Shown: one piece after another, positions 40,001 to 50,700 of the stretch | How the letters are laid out: each line of letters starts with the position of its first letter | Numbering within the stretch: position 1 is the first letter of the stretch | Source of the DNA: Phoronis australis | Lineage: Eukaryota; Phoronida; Phoronidae | Direction: 5' to 3' | Assembly (NCBI GenBank): GCA_002633005.1 | Contig: NMRA01000273.1 | Coordinates: 191,555-255,554 of the forward strand | Length of the DNA: 64,000 nucleotides | Notes under the pieces: model-generated | Database searches by the model: none | The model's input: only the letters and a program-made list of their open reading frames with translations | Told to the model about the DNA's origin: nothing | Program-made: the position numbers and the translations under genes

Positions 40001-42301
40001 CATCGAGCCCAGCGCGGCAGAGGGTATTGGGGAGGGTATTTGTCAAATTATTCTTATCGCGTTTCCTGTCGATGGGGGTATCTGGGAGGGTATTTGTGTG
40101 AAGGTATTTTCTGCCTTATCTCGCTGTGGGAGGGTATTGTGACGTTTTCTTTTCATTCGCTGTTCTTCGCCAAACTTGTGGGATTTATTTTGGTTGGGGG
40201 TAAACTTTTTTCTACAGTAGGTCAATTTTAACAAATTTAGAAAATCACGATTCTCCAAATGTTGCTATCCGTTTGCTATAGCCTTTCTCTCCGGTTAACA
40301 ACGCAACCTGTACTATATTGAGATGAATAACGCACAATGACATCTTTATGGTTTTATTCATTGTTATATTTTTCCGTTACTGTACTCTCATACTTCGTGA
40401 TTATTTATTTCCCATATTTCTCGGCACTTTGATGTCGTGCACTGAAACAACACGGGTTACGTGAAATGTGTGATGTTGATCGATCGGAATCACAATCCGT
40501 GCAGTGTGAACAAAAAATAAAACTTTGCGGAAGCTGACGTTGGTCTTCGGGTGTTTATGTTTATTCCCGCGTCATCGGATATTTTGGCTCTAAAGGACTC
40601 GCAAAGCGCAAATCACCGCCAAGGAAAATGTAGATTTAACCGATAAATGTCTTCTTAGCCTCTTTTGGAGATCTGTATTTAGAAAATCCTCTGTTCAAGT
40701 CGAAACTGGTCATGTTGTGCCTAACGTTTCGTAAATTCGTTTAAAAGCGCTTCGTTGAGCTCAAACCCTTTTGCACTGGAGTAGTGGGTGTAATTCCCCA
40801 TTCGTTTTATGAACGTACCACCCATCTACGGTCAGCTAAACGAATTCCCCGAAAGCGACGGTTGTTTAATTGTTAAGTGTTCTCGTAGGACCCAGTTTGC
40901 CCACGCAACAGGGAAATTGACATTTTCAAGAACAAGCAGAGTTATATCACCAAGATTCACGAGATTATTCATAATTTGCTACGCAAACAATTAGTCTCAG
41001 GCATATTTCACATTGTTGGGAAATGGGTAACCCTGGCGGGGCTTTATTCTCAGGGATAAAAATAGGCTTAGACAAACTTTGCCAGTTGACGGTGACGTTT
41101 CAGTTCAAAATGTTAAATTATCATCCTAAAGCATGTTTCCGGAATAGAACTTACACTACAATGCCCACTTCCGCAAATGGAGTTTCCCGTCACATCCCGG
41201 AAATCACAATGCGCTTCCGTAAAGGGTACTTCCGTTAACGTGCTCGATATTTCGCAACTGTTCTGATCACGGAAATCATGCTCAACTATCAGACAGCTGT
41301 CGATGTAAACCAAGTGGATCACATTGCATAAAACTTGCTCATTGACAGAGACCTTTCCAGATTTCTACCTTGGTTCTAGTTCTGTTTGCCATGCCCTGAA
41401 CATAACAATGTTCGCAACCCGCTTTGGGCAGGACCGTCCCACTTTTTCAAGTTGAAGCGTTGCCGTCCTGTGTTCCGATACAGCATCAGAATGTTTTGGA
41501 GACGAGGCGAAATTTACCTATTTCCCTTTTCTATTTCACAGACCCGGCTGAAAGTAACAAAAATAAAAAATGCCGCCGGTAGGTTTCTGGATGCTCGGTG
41601 GATATTTGCCCCTTGCCTTGACTCAAATTCCCGCGTTTTTTAACTTTAGAATGTTCCCACTTATGCATACACGGAGTAGTAATACGACATGTAATAAGTC
41701 ACTGAACATGAGAAATGTTCATGAACTGTTATGTTCAGCTAAACTTACAGTTTCCTTGGTATTTATTTGAAGGCAGACGAGAACGTGAACATGATCTCAA
41801 ATTAAAATCTGTGCCCTGAAGCTTGAAATTTTATTCTAATCTATTCGGAGACAGGCAGGCTTCTATAAATAAACGGCCTGTTTGATTAAATTTCTGACCA
41901 TTACTCTTCAGTCAGTTGCATTTAGACAAGTTAATGAATTAAACGGTGATCTTGAACGGCAAATGGAGTTTTGCGCAATTTGCGGAAAGAGCGCTGACGA
42001 CAACCTGTTACTAGTTCGTGTAGAGTTTCGTCCCCCATTAACGGTGGGAGAAGTGGTCGGAAAATGCCACAGGTCTGTTTCTAATAAAACCAGTCAAAGT
42101 AATTTTAAGTGTCCAGGCTGACCGTGGTTAATAGTTTAGTTAAACTGTTGCCTTTTCGCTGTGGTCCTTGTGTTGACCACTCGCCTGAAGGGGGATTGGT
42201 ACATAATTACCCGGAAAAAACAGGGTCAAAAGTACAGCGGCACAACACAATAAATAGTTGTTTATTATATGAGTATGTCACGTCACATGAGACGTGGGCC
42301 A
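37037..42301. other. Non-coding sequence, CpG content rising to the right
   Basis: From about 38.9 kb CG dinucleotides become commoner than in the left half. Near 40020-40140 a GGGAGGGTATTTGT-like motif recurs three to four times. A Cys-containing frame at 41882-42121 (MEFCAICGKSADD) is preceded by CTTCAG but cannot be assigned. Confidence 0.4.
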
Positions 42302-42507
42302 ATTCCCTTATAGGGTGTTTACGCTTTACACCTGGCTGACCGTCATCAACGTGCTACTCATAGCCACACATGTGACGTCATGCGTGGCCCCTTTCCTATG
42401 TTGAGATAAGCCTCGCTAAAGCCAACTCCAAATATGTTTGTGGAATAACAACGCCCGAGTGGCCCCCGTCTCTTTCGGTGTGCTTGGAGGGACTAGGCGC
42501 TTCTTGT
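42302..42507 (+). repeat. 206-bp exact direct duplicate, left copy ending at an N
   Basis: Identical, as far as I can read, to 42600..42805. It runs from ATTCCCTTATAGGG to GCGCTTCTTGT and stops exactly at the N at 42508. It contains a CRE palindrome TGACGTCA near 42372. Confidence 0.85.
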
Positions 42508-42599
42508 NACCAAACGACAAGCTTTTGCCCCACTTCCCGTGACGTCACAGTTAAGTCTCACATAATCTCGCGTTATTGTTATAAACTCGCAAAAGGCCT

Positions 42600-42805
42600 A
42601 TTCCCTTATAGGGTGTTTACGCTTTACACCTGGCTGACCGTCATCAACGTGCTACTCATAGCCACACATGTGACGTCATGCGTGGCCCCTTTCCTATGTT
42701 GAGATAAGCCTCGCTAAAGCCAACTCCAAATATGTTTGTGGAATAACAACGCCCGAGTGGCCCCCGTCTCTTTCGGTGTGCTTGGAGGGACTAGGCGCTT
42801 CTTGT
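42600..42805 (+). repeat. 206-bp exact direct duplicate, right copy
   Basis: Second copy, 298 bases downstream of the first. It is separated from the N by 91 bases (42509-42599) that do not match the sequence left of copy 1 and that hold another TGACGTCA. Likely the start of an unmerged contig or alternate haplotype. Confidence 0.85.
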
Positions 42806-44408
42806 TGGGACCATTAGACCGAATTAAAAATGTTATTTGGAATTATAATCCGACTCCTGATTAGCCCCGATTGTCGAGAGATTTCGTTAGCGTCAGAGCC
42901 CTTGCCAATGGCTGTTATACGGTTATTATATGAATCCCTTCAGACGCCCCTTTTGTTACGCTCACAGTAAACATGAGTAGAATTGTTCAACACAATGGAG
43001 GCCTAGTGGCTTTTTGTCAATAGAGTACACCCGCTATCCAATGCGCCTCCGGCGTTGGTCATTGTTATGAATATTGCAAGTGGCAAGTCTTTGAAAGTAA
43101 GAATACCTTTATTATTCCCTCGGTGAATTCCACCGTAAACAGGTTGGGGAATTACACGAGGTTAGAAGTCTTCTATCGGACAGTCGTGTAATAAAATTAT
43201 GGAGAAAAATGCGGCACTTATTTCATCAAGTTATCAAAATGTATGCTGTTGTGTGTATTCCAGAATATTCGCACATAATGTCGTTACAACACCAGTGGCG
43301 TAACCCTAAACCACAAAATGAAATAAGTTGACAAGTATTAAACCGCAATGTTTATTGGAAGACGGTTATTCTCGTTCACTGGACCAGTCAACAAGTGATG
43401 TTCCCGTTATGAAAAGTCGTTTTGAAACATTGTCTTTAGGCAAGACACGAGACAAAAATAGACAATGGCCCAAATGAAGATTTGTATCTTATGCCAGAAC
43501 AACGCTACATTGTGTTTATTGCAAGCGTCGTCCAAACAAGTTACGACGACACTCTACCGAAGTAGTTTTGAACCAATATGGAGATAAATCAATCTGTAGA
43601 GGAGCTCTGATATCATTTAAACGTGACGGTGAATGGAATCCAGATCAAATAAAATCAACTTCCGCCATGCGTAATCTAAAAAAGTTAGTCCTCATTAACG
43701 TAACGCGATGTAGGTTGAATGGCAGTGGACTAAACCAACATCAAAATGGATCGAGCGATCACTTTCAAGTGGAAGCCAATCGTATTTTGCGCCGCTAAAT
43801 GTGTACTTTGACACGCTAAGTAAATTTACCCGCTTAAACGTGCACACGAATTTGTAATGAAGCGAGAACCCAGTTTTAACCGTAAGCTAGGCATCGTTAG
43901 CTCTGCCCATAACCAGATAACATATCAGTTTTTGACAAACAAGCGAAGCATGAGATGGACATACGGGCTGTTTGCCGTTTCATGGGTTTTGTATCGTAGT
44001 GTACGTTAGAAAGGCGGAATGTCGTTTAATGGTACATTCCGCTTAAGCCTATCGCATGTGTTAGCCATACGTAGGGAAACTAGGACTAATTTGTTACACT
44101 CAACATAAACAGTACAAAATCAACAAGTCCACTCGTTCGGAGCACCCAAACGCTAGTAGAAACAGCTGATCATAAATATATATATAGGAATCCAGCACTG
44201 CATTTTTGATTGTGAGGTTAATGAGTGCGTTTGCAACCAAGATCTGTTGTTGTAACCTCTGAGCACTTACTCATCTAGATATAAAGGGCTGATAGACGTG
44301 AAAAGATAAATTCAACTCAAAACATACGAAAATGGCCATTTTTAAGGCAAGGAAGAGGTATTCCAGCTACCTTTGAGTGTTAAACACAAGTAACATAGGT
44401 GAAAAGCA
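42806..44408. other. Non-coding sequence downstream of the ZFP36-like gene
   Basis: No supported gene. Short frames only (at most 76 codons), plus a small TA-rich run near 44175-44187. Confidence 0.45.
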
Positions 44409-44414
44409 TTTAAT
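44409..44414 (-). terminator. Alternative distal poly(A) signal ATTAAA, ZFP36-like gene
   Basis: A second-best hexamer about 690 bases after the stop codon. Use of it would give a 3'UTR containing all the AU-rich motifs listed. Motif match only. Confidence 0.3.
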
Positions 44415-44597
44415 TCAGATGAATTTTGTCTTAAATACAGATGATATGAAACACATACATGTAGTAACTGTTGGACCAACCTTTCCGGCGGTGGATAATT
44501 TAACAGAAAATAATATATAATATACATTCCTATGAACACTCAAGAGCCACAATGAGCCCACAATATTAATTTACAAAATGCATAGTTTTATAAGTAT

Positions 44598-44606
44598 AAT
44601 AAATAA
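44598..44606 (-). promoter_or_regulatory. Perfect UUAUUUAUU nonamer downstream of the ZFP36-like gene
   Basis: The minus strand reads TTATTTATT, the optimal tandem-zinc-finger target. It lies about 500 bases past the stop codon, inside the 3'UTR only if the distal poly(A) signal is used, because an AATAAA at 44671..44676 comes first. Confidence 0.45.
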
Positions 44607-44670
44607 GTCTCAGATAAGTTAAACTGAAGATCTATACAGGTTTTACTGTGGCAAAAAGGTGACAAATAGT

Positions 44671-44676
44671 TTTATT
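44671..44676 (-). terminator. Proximal poly(A) signal AATAAA, ZFP36-like gene
   Basis: This is the first canonical AATAAA on the minus strand after the stop codon, about 425 bases downstream. A weaker alternative, ATTAAA, lies at 44409..44414. The choice decides whether the UUAUUUAUU nonamer is in the mature message. Confidence 0.5.
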
Positions 44677-44839
44677 GCATGCCGATTCTTAACAAACATA
44701 AAACCAAGTATTCCATCGTATTACACAAACAATGTACGACCTTCCATAAAATAATAACACAATAGAAAAGTGGAAACAATTTGAACTCAATAGTCAATTC
44801 ACTTTGTGAGCTGAATTCAGTAATCTCCAACTTTTTCGT

Positions 44840-44850
44840 ATAAATAAATA
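44840..44850 (-). promoter_or_regulatory. AU-rich element in the 3'UTR of the ZFP36-like gene
   Basis: The transcript would read UAUUUAUUUAU, two overlapping AUUUA pentamers, about 250 bases after the stop codon and before either candidate poly(A) signal. A further AUUUA lies at 44884..44888. AU-rich elements of this kind are the known binding sites of the protein this gene encodes, and mammalian TTP is known to regulate its own mRNA this way. Confidence 0.6.
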
Positions 44851-45098
44851 CTCCCCAGAGGAATGAAATTATTACACATAAGATAAATAGTCAAATAAAA
44901 TTATTACACAAGTACATAAAACTAAATTGCCTTGAAAATGCATAGTTGTCGTATTAAGTACTAAGAGTCTATCCAGACTTAAAAGGAATCAGTCATTTGA
45001 ACTGTTTTTTAAGGTTTTCATGTAACACAAAGTCCCGTGCATTATAACAAGGTCAAAATCACAGTATTTTTTTACAAGGTTGATGTCCTTGCACCGGT

Positions 45099-46061
45099 TT
45101 AATCTTCAAGGGACAATCGACTGAAAACTGGCAATCTCAAACCTCGGCTAACCTCTAGTGGTGAACTACATGTGTTGCTGTCGTCATACAGTGGAGGGGA
45201 TGGTGGGGCTCCAAATATATCCTCCTCCGGGGTGAGGAACGTGTTTCCTATTTGATTCATTGCCAGGCTCTGGAAGTGCTGCTGAAAGTTTGTTGGCGAC
45301 GGTGGCATGTCAGGGAAGATGAAATTCTGAGCATGGAGTTGCACTGGTGCGCTGGCTGGTGGCGGATGCAATGGAGAGAACAGGCTAAACACATCGTCGT
45401 TGAGGAAAGTTGGACTGAGAGACGGACTGTCACCACCACTGATGCTTGATGGGGGCGAGTCCGCCGTGCTGCCAAGGGGAAGACTAAAGTTGCCTGGCTT
45501 GGTTCTAATGGGCACTTGTGGAGCTTGACTGGGCAACGCAGTCTGATGCTTTGTGATTTGATTCATTTTCACACGTTCAGCATCGCTGTGGATAAAATGG
45601 CAACGTGGTCCGTATGGGCAGTAGCCAGTCGTATGGAATGTTCTGCATAGCTCAGTTTTGTATTTTGGATGACGCGAGAGACTTCTTAGTTCATGAGCAC
45701 CGTGAGCGAATTGGCACTTATCACCGTATTTACAATGTCCCGACTCCTCGAATGGTCGACACAACTCTGTCTTATATCGGCTCGAGTTGACATTTTGGGA
45801 GGTCTGACGCGCCTGTGAACGATCGTTGGGTTCTGACAGCGTTCTGTCTAAGCGCTGGTGGGATGGCTGAAGCGGAGAGTCGGTAATCGAGATCAGTTGG
45901 CTGAGGGATGGACTAGTTTTACCATTCACACTTGTCGGCGTAAAAGCACTGATACTCCGTGGTCGGAAGGCGGTATTCTGTAAAGTTGGCGCAGCTCCGA
46001 CAATTTTTCGCTGCTCACTTGTTGGACTAGATCTGAAGTTGGTTGTGCCGGTGTTGCGAGA
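45099..46061 (-). CDS. ZFP36-like gene, coding exon 2 (both zinc fingers and C-terminus)
   Basis: The acceptor is a T-rich tract ending in TTTTTTTTCAG, immediately before TCTCGCAAC. The exon encodes residues 21-340, with the tandem CCCH domain at about 114-181, then a Ser/Pro-rich region containing several PPSP and PPASAP stretches, and the CNOT1-binding tail at the stop. Reading frame continues upstream into the intron by chance, but the splice to exon 1 fits the family better than an unspliced start. Confidence 0.95.
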   Translation of the reverse strand, partial: SRNTGTTNFRSSPTSEQRKIVGAAPTLQNTAFRPRSISAFTPTSVNGKTSPSLSQLISITDSPLQPSHQRLDRTLSEPNDRSQARQTSQNVNSSRYKTELCRPFEESGHCKYGDKCQFAHGAHELRSLSRHPKYKTELCRTFHTTGYCPYGPRCHFIHSDAERVKMNQITKHQTALPSQAPQVPIRTKPGNFSLPLGSTADSPPSSISGGDSPSLSPTFLNDDVFSLFSPLHPPPASAPVQLHAQNFIFPDMPPSPTNFQQHFQSLAMNQIGNTFLTPEEDIFGAPPSPPLYDDSNTCSSPLEVSRGLRLPVFSRLSLED

Positions 46062-46387
46062 CTGAAAAAAAATAAAGTAGGTCAGCATGTTTGCCACCAA
46101 GTACTAAGCCAGTTACCACTGAAAAATCACAAAATCCATTTAATTAAAACCTTGTATAAATCTCATACTCATTACAGTTAGATTTACTTAAAACAAGCAC
46201 TTGTCAAAATTTATGTATCGGAATTTTTAACTGGAGCAAATCCGTGAAGCAACAAGTCCCGCGCATTCCAATACTTGCGTTATCTCATTTTTAGTTCATT
46301 GAACAACCGTTTAACAAGTATATTTACCTGGTAGAAAAAATCTCCAACGTCCACGTCATAAAAAGCAGAAACTAAAGGAGTACTCAT
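45099..46387 (-). CDS. ZFP36L1-like: ZFP36/tristetraprolin-family CCCH zinc-finger mRNA-decay protein (complete, 2 exons)
   Basis: Coding parts are 46328..46387 (20 codons from ATG) and 45099..46061 (320 codons plus TAA), joined by a phase-0 GT-AG intron; the product has 340 residues. Exon 1 ([20 protein letters not shown]) resembles the N-terminus of vertebrate ZFP36L1/L2. Two C-x8-C-x5-C-x3-H fingers are intact: C121, C130, C136, H140 and C159, C168, C174, H178. Each is preceded by YKTELC and they are separated by the family's 18-residue linker. The last 13 residues ([13 protein letters not shown]) match the conserved CNOT1-binding C-terminus. RTLSE around Ser96 resembles the MK2/AKT 14-3-3 site of ZFP36L1. 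Family members bind UUAUUUAUU elements in mRNA 3'UTRs and recruit CCR4-NOT for deadenylation; they shuttle between nucleus and cytoplasm. The family is certain; the exact vertebrate orthologue is not meaningful, because vertebrates duplicated this gene. Confidence 0.96.
46328..46387 (-). CDS. ZFP36-like gene, coding exon 1
   Basis: Sixty bases encode 20 residues from ATG (46387..46385) to a CAG codon, followed directly by the donor GTAAAT at 46327 downward. The start is chosen because it is the first ATG in frame with the splice and because [11 protein letters not shown] resembles MTTTLVSATIFD of ZFP36L1. The two-exon layout with a tiny first coding exon is the family's usual gene structure. 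Confidence 0.92.
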
Positions 46388-46560
46388 AATTCTAAGTTGA
46401 ACTTCTCTGTTGATTTTGACAAACTAGACCAGCAATCACAACTACTAAACGGCTTCCAAACTGCTGAGGTAAAGCGTGGTTGACTTTTAAAGACTAACGA
46501 GGTCGAGGGGCGGAGTCTGTAAAGAAACAAAGTTTGTGATTGGTTTGCCGATCGCTACCT
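46388..46560 (-). promoter_or_regulatory. Putative core promoter of the ZFP36-like gene
   Basis: Reading toward the gene on the minus strand there is a CCAAT box (46539..46543), a GC box GGGGCGG-type element (46507..46513) and a TATA-like CTTTAAAAG (46484..46492). This would place a start site near 46455 and give a 5'UTR of roughly 70 bases. Order and spacing are typical of an inducible immediate-early promoter, as in vertebrate ZFP36 genes. A full CRE palindrome TGACGTCA lies further upstream at 46833..46840. All sites are motif matches only. Confidence 0.5.
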
Positions 46561-47328
46561 CTAAGTGTGTGCAACTAGTGAATACCACGTGATCTACTCA
46601 CGCTGTTGTGACTTGAGTGAATGAATCGTGAGGAGTTTTGTTTCACTGGCTGGTGGAGGTCGGACAGATGTGACAAAATTCATGAAAAATCTGATGTAGA
46701 ATTCGTTAATAATGTTCATGACTAATTATGAAATTAATGTATGTTTTAAGTAATGTGTGCCATGATTTTGGAGAACATGCAACAATTCGTTTTCTGTATT
46801 TACACACCAATGACCATCGTCGAATTATTGAGTGACGTCATAATACACAGCGAAAAGTATTTTACCGATCGAGAAAACAAGTTGGCAGAAGTCGGAGGAA
46901 TATACATGTTGCTCTGATTCATGAGTTTTTTGAAGGACACGTCTCGTGTCTTTCCATAAGAGTAGACTCAAAATAACTGTATGATCAATTTCTATACTAA
47001 CTTAGCATTTCAAATTCAATATCAATTTTCCTCAAAATTTCATCCAACTAGACAAAGCTGTGTTTACAAGACACGCTTCAATTGATATCACGTGACCAAA
47101 ATTTCCCGCGTTTTCTGACAGCTGTTCGTTCGCGCCATTTAACCAGCACACATGAGTCAGGGCAGTAATATACGCTTACTGATGACATACGCAGATTTCA
47201 CAATCTCTTCAAGATAATTCATCATCGGGGCAGATGTTATCGCCAAGCTACGGATTACTTACACAAGACTTTGCAACAGTATTGAATATTGTCAGTTTCA
47301 CGATGCAAGTTCGGAAAACTGTGATATG
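46561..47328. other. Upstream region of the ZFP36-like gene
   Basis: Holds an E-box CACGTG near 46588 and a CRE palindrome at 46833-46840; otherwise no gene or repeat is seen. Probable distal promoter. Confidence 0.4.
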
Positions 47329-47545
47329 CAGTGGCGTCGGAAGCATTTTCATATAGTTCGATCGTCAAATGGCCGGCGAAGTCGGGGAGGGTACGGGAGG
47401 AAAATCCCGTCCGCGGGGGGTTTGGGGGTCTCTTCGGAAAATTTTGCAATTTCTAGTCTCATTTGGTCTGTTCTAGAGGCTTCAAAATGCCTGTTTTGGC
47501 GTACTTTATGGAAAATATTAGTCGGCCGGACATGTTCCGGCGCCT
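47329..47545. mobile_element. Short hAT-like/MITE element with CAGTGGCGTCGGAA-type ends
   Basis: The left end is CAGTGGCGTCGGAAGC and the right end, inverted, is TAGGCGCCGGAAC. Termini beginning CAGTGGCGTA are familiar from hAT-type MITEs in marine invertebrates. The interior has a G-rich run (GGGGGGTTTGGGGGTC). No clean 8-bp target duplication is visible, so the boundaries are approximate. Confidence 0.42.
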
Positions 47546-50078
47546 AAGAGATGCCATGATCGGATCTCGAGTTGGTTAGTCCAATCTCGGGTCATACCAA
47601 ACCTAAGCCAGCTTATATAATCTCGTGGCGAGTTAAGTTGCTCGGTTTATTGATATATTTGAAGTCACTCAGGTATGACTTTAGATTTCAAAAACATTGA
47701 AATGTGGATAAATTACAGCAGTCCCCTACGGAGTGGCAAGCCTCTACGGAGTGGTTGTTCATAGAGCGGCAAAACCCACTTTCAGCAAAAACTGCTTTTG
47801 ATTTACATCGCTTTTTGTTATGAACTAGGTCTCGAATTGTTCCTTGGTCAAATTGTAGATGATTCCAGGTCTTCGACAGAAATGATAGTACATTATTGTT
47901 TGAGAACACGCTCTACAAATTGGCTTCATGGCGTGTTATTTTGTGCGACGACCATGATCTCTACAAATAAGGAACTACCAGTTCTTCTCACACTTACAAA
48001 GTACTTTTGATTTGAGTAACGAACAAGTTGAGACCACTTTTATAACGGTATGTGGTCCAAGTTCGCTTCGTGGACAGGTTTATTGTCGCTTTAAATCGCG
48101 ACAGCTGGTTAACTCCATTCATGTTTTTTTTTTTCATGTAAAAGCGTTGTGTCGTCAAAAAGTTTATCTGTTCCCGGCATCGTTACACGAACCTACGTTA
48201 GGGCTTACTCACTGGCGCAGCGGATCTAGGATGTCCTATCCGTAGATCCGTCGTGTAAAAAGTCCCTTCATGGTATCAGTATGGCAACGCCAACGTATTT
48301 CAGCCTCTCAAACATAAATTAATCAGACTATTGTTTCCCTTTATATGAAATCTAAATGAACTTACGTATCAGATCTCAAGTGATTAAAGATGCATAGTTG
48401 CCAATGTTAAATTCTTAACCGATGCACTTTGGGGTTTTAAAACATAAGGCCTATCCTCACCCAATCTTGAATTATTATCGAATGAGCCGGTCACTCCAAT
48501 TTATACGCCATGTTCGAATCTGCCAATCCGAACTAAACTTTGAGTGTCTGATAGTTACGATGTTCTTGTTGGTTGGGGAAATAGAGTTCTATCTGATGGT
48601 GTGACCGACTTTACGAATGGAAAAGGAAAAAGTTGAATTTTCGTTTTTAGCCAGCATAATAGGTGAAATGCAGCTCGGATTTTACCGGAAATTTGCACTG
48701 CACCAACGCAAAGGAAACGAAACATCACGTTAGCTTCTTTTTAACAACAACCACTGGGTCAACTAAATACCCGTTTTGCGTCAACAAAGTGGATTTTCTC
48801 TTTTTATAAATTTTCGTTTCAAATTTCAGGCCTAGCCCGAACTTTCTCGTGGCAGTGCCGGTAATCTAATTAGAGACCGTTTGCATCGTGCCCGACATGG
48901 GACCGGCGCAAGGTTGAAAAAGCTAATACAAATGCGTCCACGCGTACTTGCGCGAAGTCTCAGCTGAACTTTGTAGAATATTCAACATGGCACCCGTTCA
49001 AAATAGCACTGGTGTTGTCCAATTCCGTGGTAGCCTATCGTTAAATGATTTTTCACTGCAACGCATCGTATGCAGCTGGCCACAAAAGAGATTCTTCGGA
49101 TTTTGCCATTCCCAGTTTCACACAAACTGTTGAAATGCAGGGAACTCGGGAATCGCAACTCATTCTAATTCCCGCACCACAGAAATCGGAATTACTCTGA
49201 AACTGTTGCAAACAAATATGTTCTATCCAGGTGCAGATGTGCAAGTAACCCCATTTACGCTCATTCTGCGAGCCACCTATTTTAGTTTAGCTACGTGTTG
49301 TTCGTGGGAAAACATGAAAAATATTTCCAACTTCTTGGGTATTAGTCAAGAAGGCGTTATGGGTAACCACATTGGGTGAATATGATGATGGATGACACTC
49401 ACTGAAACTAAATTTTCAAGTTCGTTCAATCGCCGTCAAAGCATGATGTGTTGGAATTTTGGTTATTTGTCCGTGGAAACGGGTCGCAGCATCACGCTCA
49501 TGGCTTTGTACTTTAACGTTGCGTAACATTTTTATCAATGTTCAAAAACTAACTTGTGTTCTGAAACAAAATAATGTCTAGTTTAAAAACAGAGTCAGAA
49601 TATTTAAACCCTCATTACCGACGCATCGCACATTTAGTCAGATGTTATAGTTTAGTTACAGTACTTAGAGATGAGCTATTGTTCGGTATTTACACGGCGT
49701 GAAAAGGGATTTCCAGAACAAATTGATGCAGCGACATCTATTGAGTACGAGATAATCTACTTGTGAATTTTAATGTCGGGTGTTAAATACACCCGCCATT
49801 TCTTGTCAAACTCTTACATTTAGAAGCATTATTAATCTTATTTCATACTTAACCTAAACTAATTTACAATTTTGACTGGATCACTTTATCACACGTCAAA
49901 GCGTTCGACATCGTGTTTTATCCCACTCGATGTGCTTCTACAGGCACATGAAGTAAATTTTATTTATTTATTCTTTTTTTATCTTCATTTTTGATCTTGC
50001 AATCTTTCGCGACTTGTTAGGTTCCTGGTAATTCGGAAATTTTCTCGGTCGTTACAGTACTCGCATTATACTATAAAG
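47546..50078. other. Intergenic sequence left of the tRNA, no gene seen
   Basis: Open frames are short and unconvincing. A T-homopolymer (48124-48135) and an 8-bp perfect inverted repeat (48221-48228 with 48243-48250) are the only structures noted. Confidence 0.45.
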
Positions 50079-50084
50079 AAAAAA
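50079..50084 (-). terminator. RNA polymerase III terminator of tRNA-Arg
   Basis: Six T residues on the minus strand begin three bases after the tRNA discriminator base, the usual pol III stop. This supports an active tRNA gene. Confidence 0.85.
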
Positions 50085-50087
50085 TAT

Positions 50088-50160
50088 CGATCCTGCCAGG
50101 AGTCGAACCTGGAATCTCCTGATCCGTAGTCAGGCGCCTTGTCCATTGGGCCACAGGACC
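50088..50160 (-). tRNA. tRNA-Arg (anticodon ACG)
   Basis: The minus strand folds as a 73-nt cloverleaf. The acceptor stem GGTCCTG/CAGGATC has one G-U pair, and the discriminator base is G. The anticodon arm is CCTGA-CTACGGA-TCAGG, giving anticodon ACG (A34 is normally deaminated to inosine, reading CGN codons). The T arm is CCAGG-TTCGACT-CCTGG with an intact internal B box. There is no intron. The anticodon and T arms match metazoan tRNA-Arg(ACG) closely, so it looks functional rather than a SINE-derived copy. Confidence 0.97.
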
Positions 50161-50394
50161 ACTACGACAACTGATGTTGAATTATAATGGTATATCCCTT
50201 GTAATTGGTGTACCTTGGCGGGAAATTTGTATGTATACATGCCGCAAGTGGGGAGATTACAGAAACAGCTTTGAATCTATAGCTGCTACGTGTTGCAACA
50301 AAAGAACACTTGATCTCGATCAGTAACCAAGTTTTCCAGGAGTTAAAGTAGATGTGATTTTTGGGTTTGATGAAATAACATTTCGTATTAGGCT

Positions 50395-50700
50395 ACATGT
50401 GCGCACCCCGGGGACTGAGGTCGGCTCGAGGGTGCTCGACTGAACGGCACAGGCTGCATGGCGCTCCCTCATTTGGCAAAGGGGGCAAAAAGGTCCGCCC
50501 GCTCAGAACAAACCCGGGCGTGAATCTTTGTAGGCCTACTGAACTTAAACTGATACACATTCTCGGCCGAAATTCGAGCCCCCCATGATTTTTTAGGCTG
50601 GGCCGGGTGCGCGCCAAAGGCTGAAAGGCCGCTTGTTCCTGAGGCTCCCATGACGTGCGTCAGTAGGGCCTACTGAATAGTTGGGACACGTTCGTCGGGT
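50395..50700. other. GC-rich island, no gene recognised
   Basis: This stretch is much richer in G, C and CpG than its flanks (for example CCCCGGGGACTGAGGTCGG and GGGCCGGGTGCGCGCC). It contains two similar GGCCTACTGAA blocks (about 50530 and 50667). Short open frames exist on both strands with no family resemblance. It could be a repeat remnant or a small CpG island. Confidence 0.4.

Noticed and set aside
39797-40231. 144-codon frame on the plus strand
   Set aside because: It overlaps other frames on both strands, runs through a GGGTATTTGT-type repeat and resembles no protein family.
45252-45790. Plus-strand frames opposite the zinc-finger gene
   Set aside because: They are antisense shadows of a conserved coding exon and lack any family resemblance.
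48221-48250. miR-100-like string CCGTAGATCCG
   Set aside because: The seed has a mismatch (ATCCGTA rather than ACCCGTA). The local fold is only an 8-bp inverted repeat with a short loop, not a microRNA precursor.
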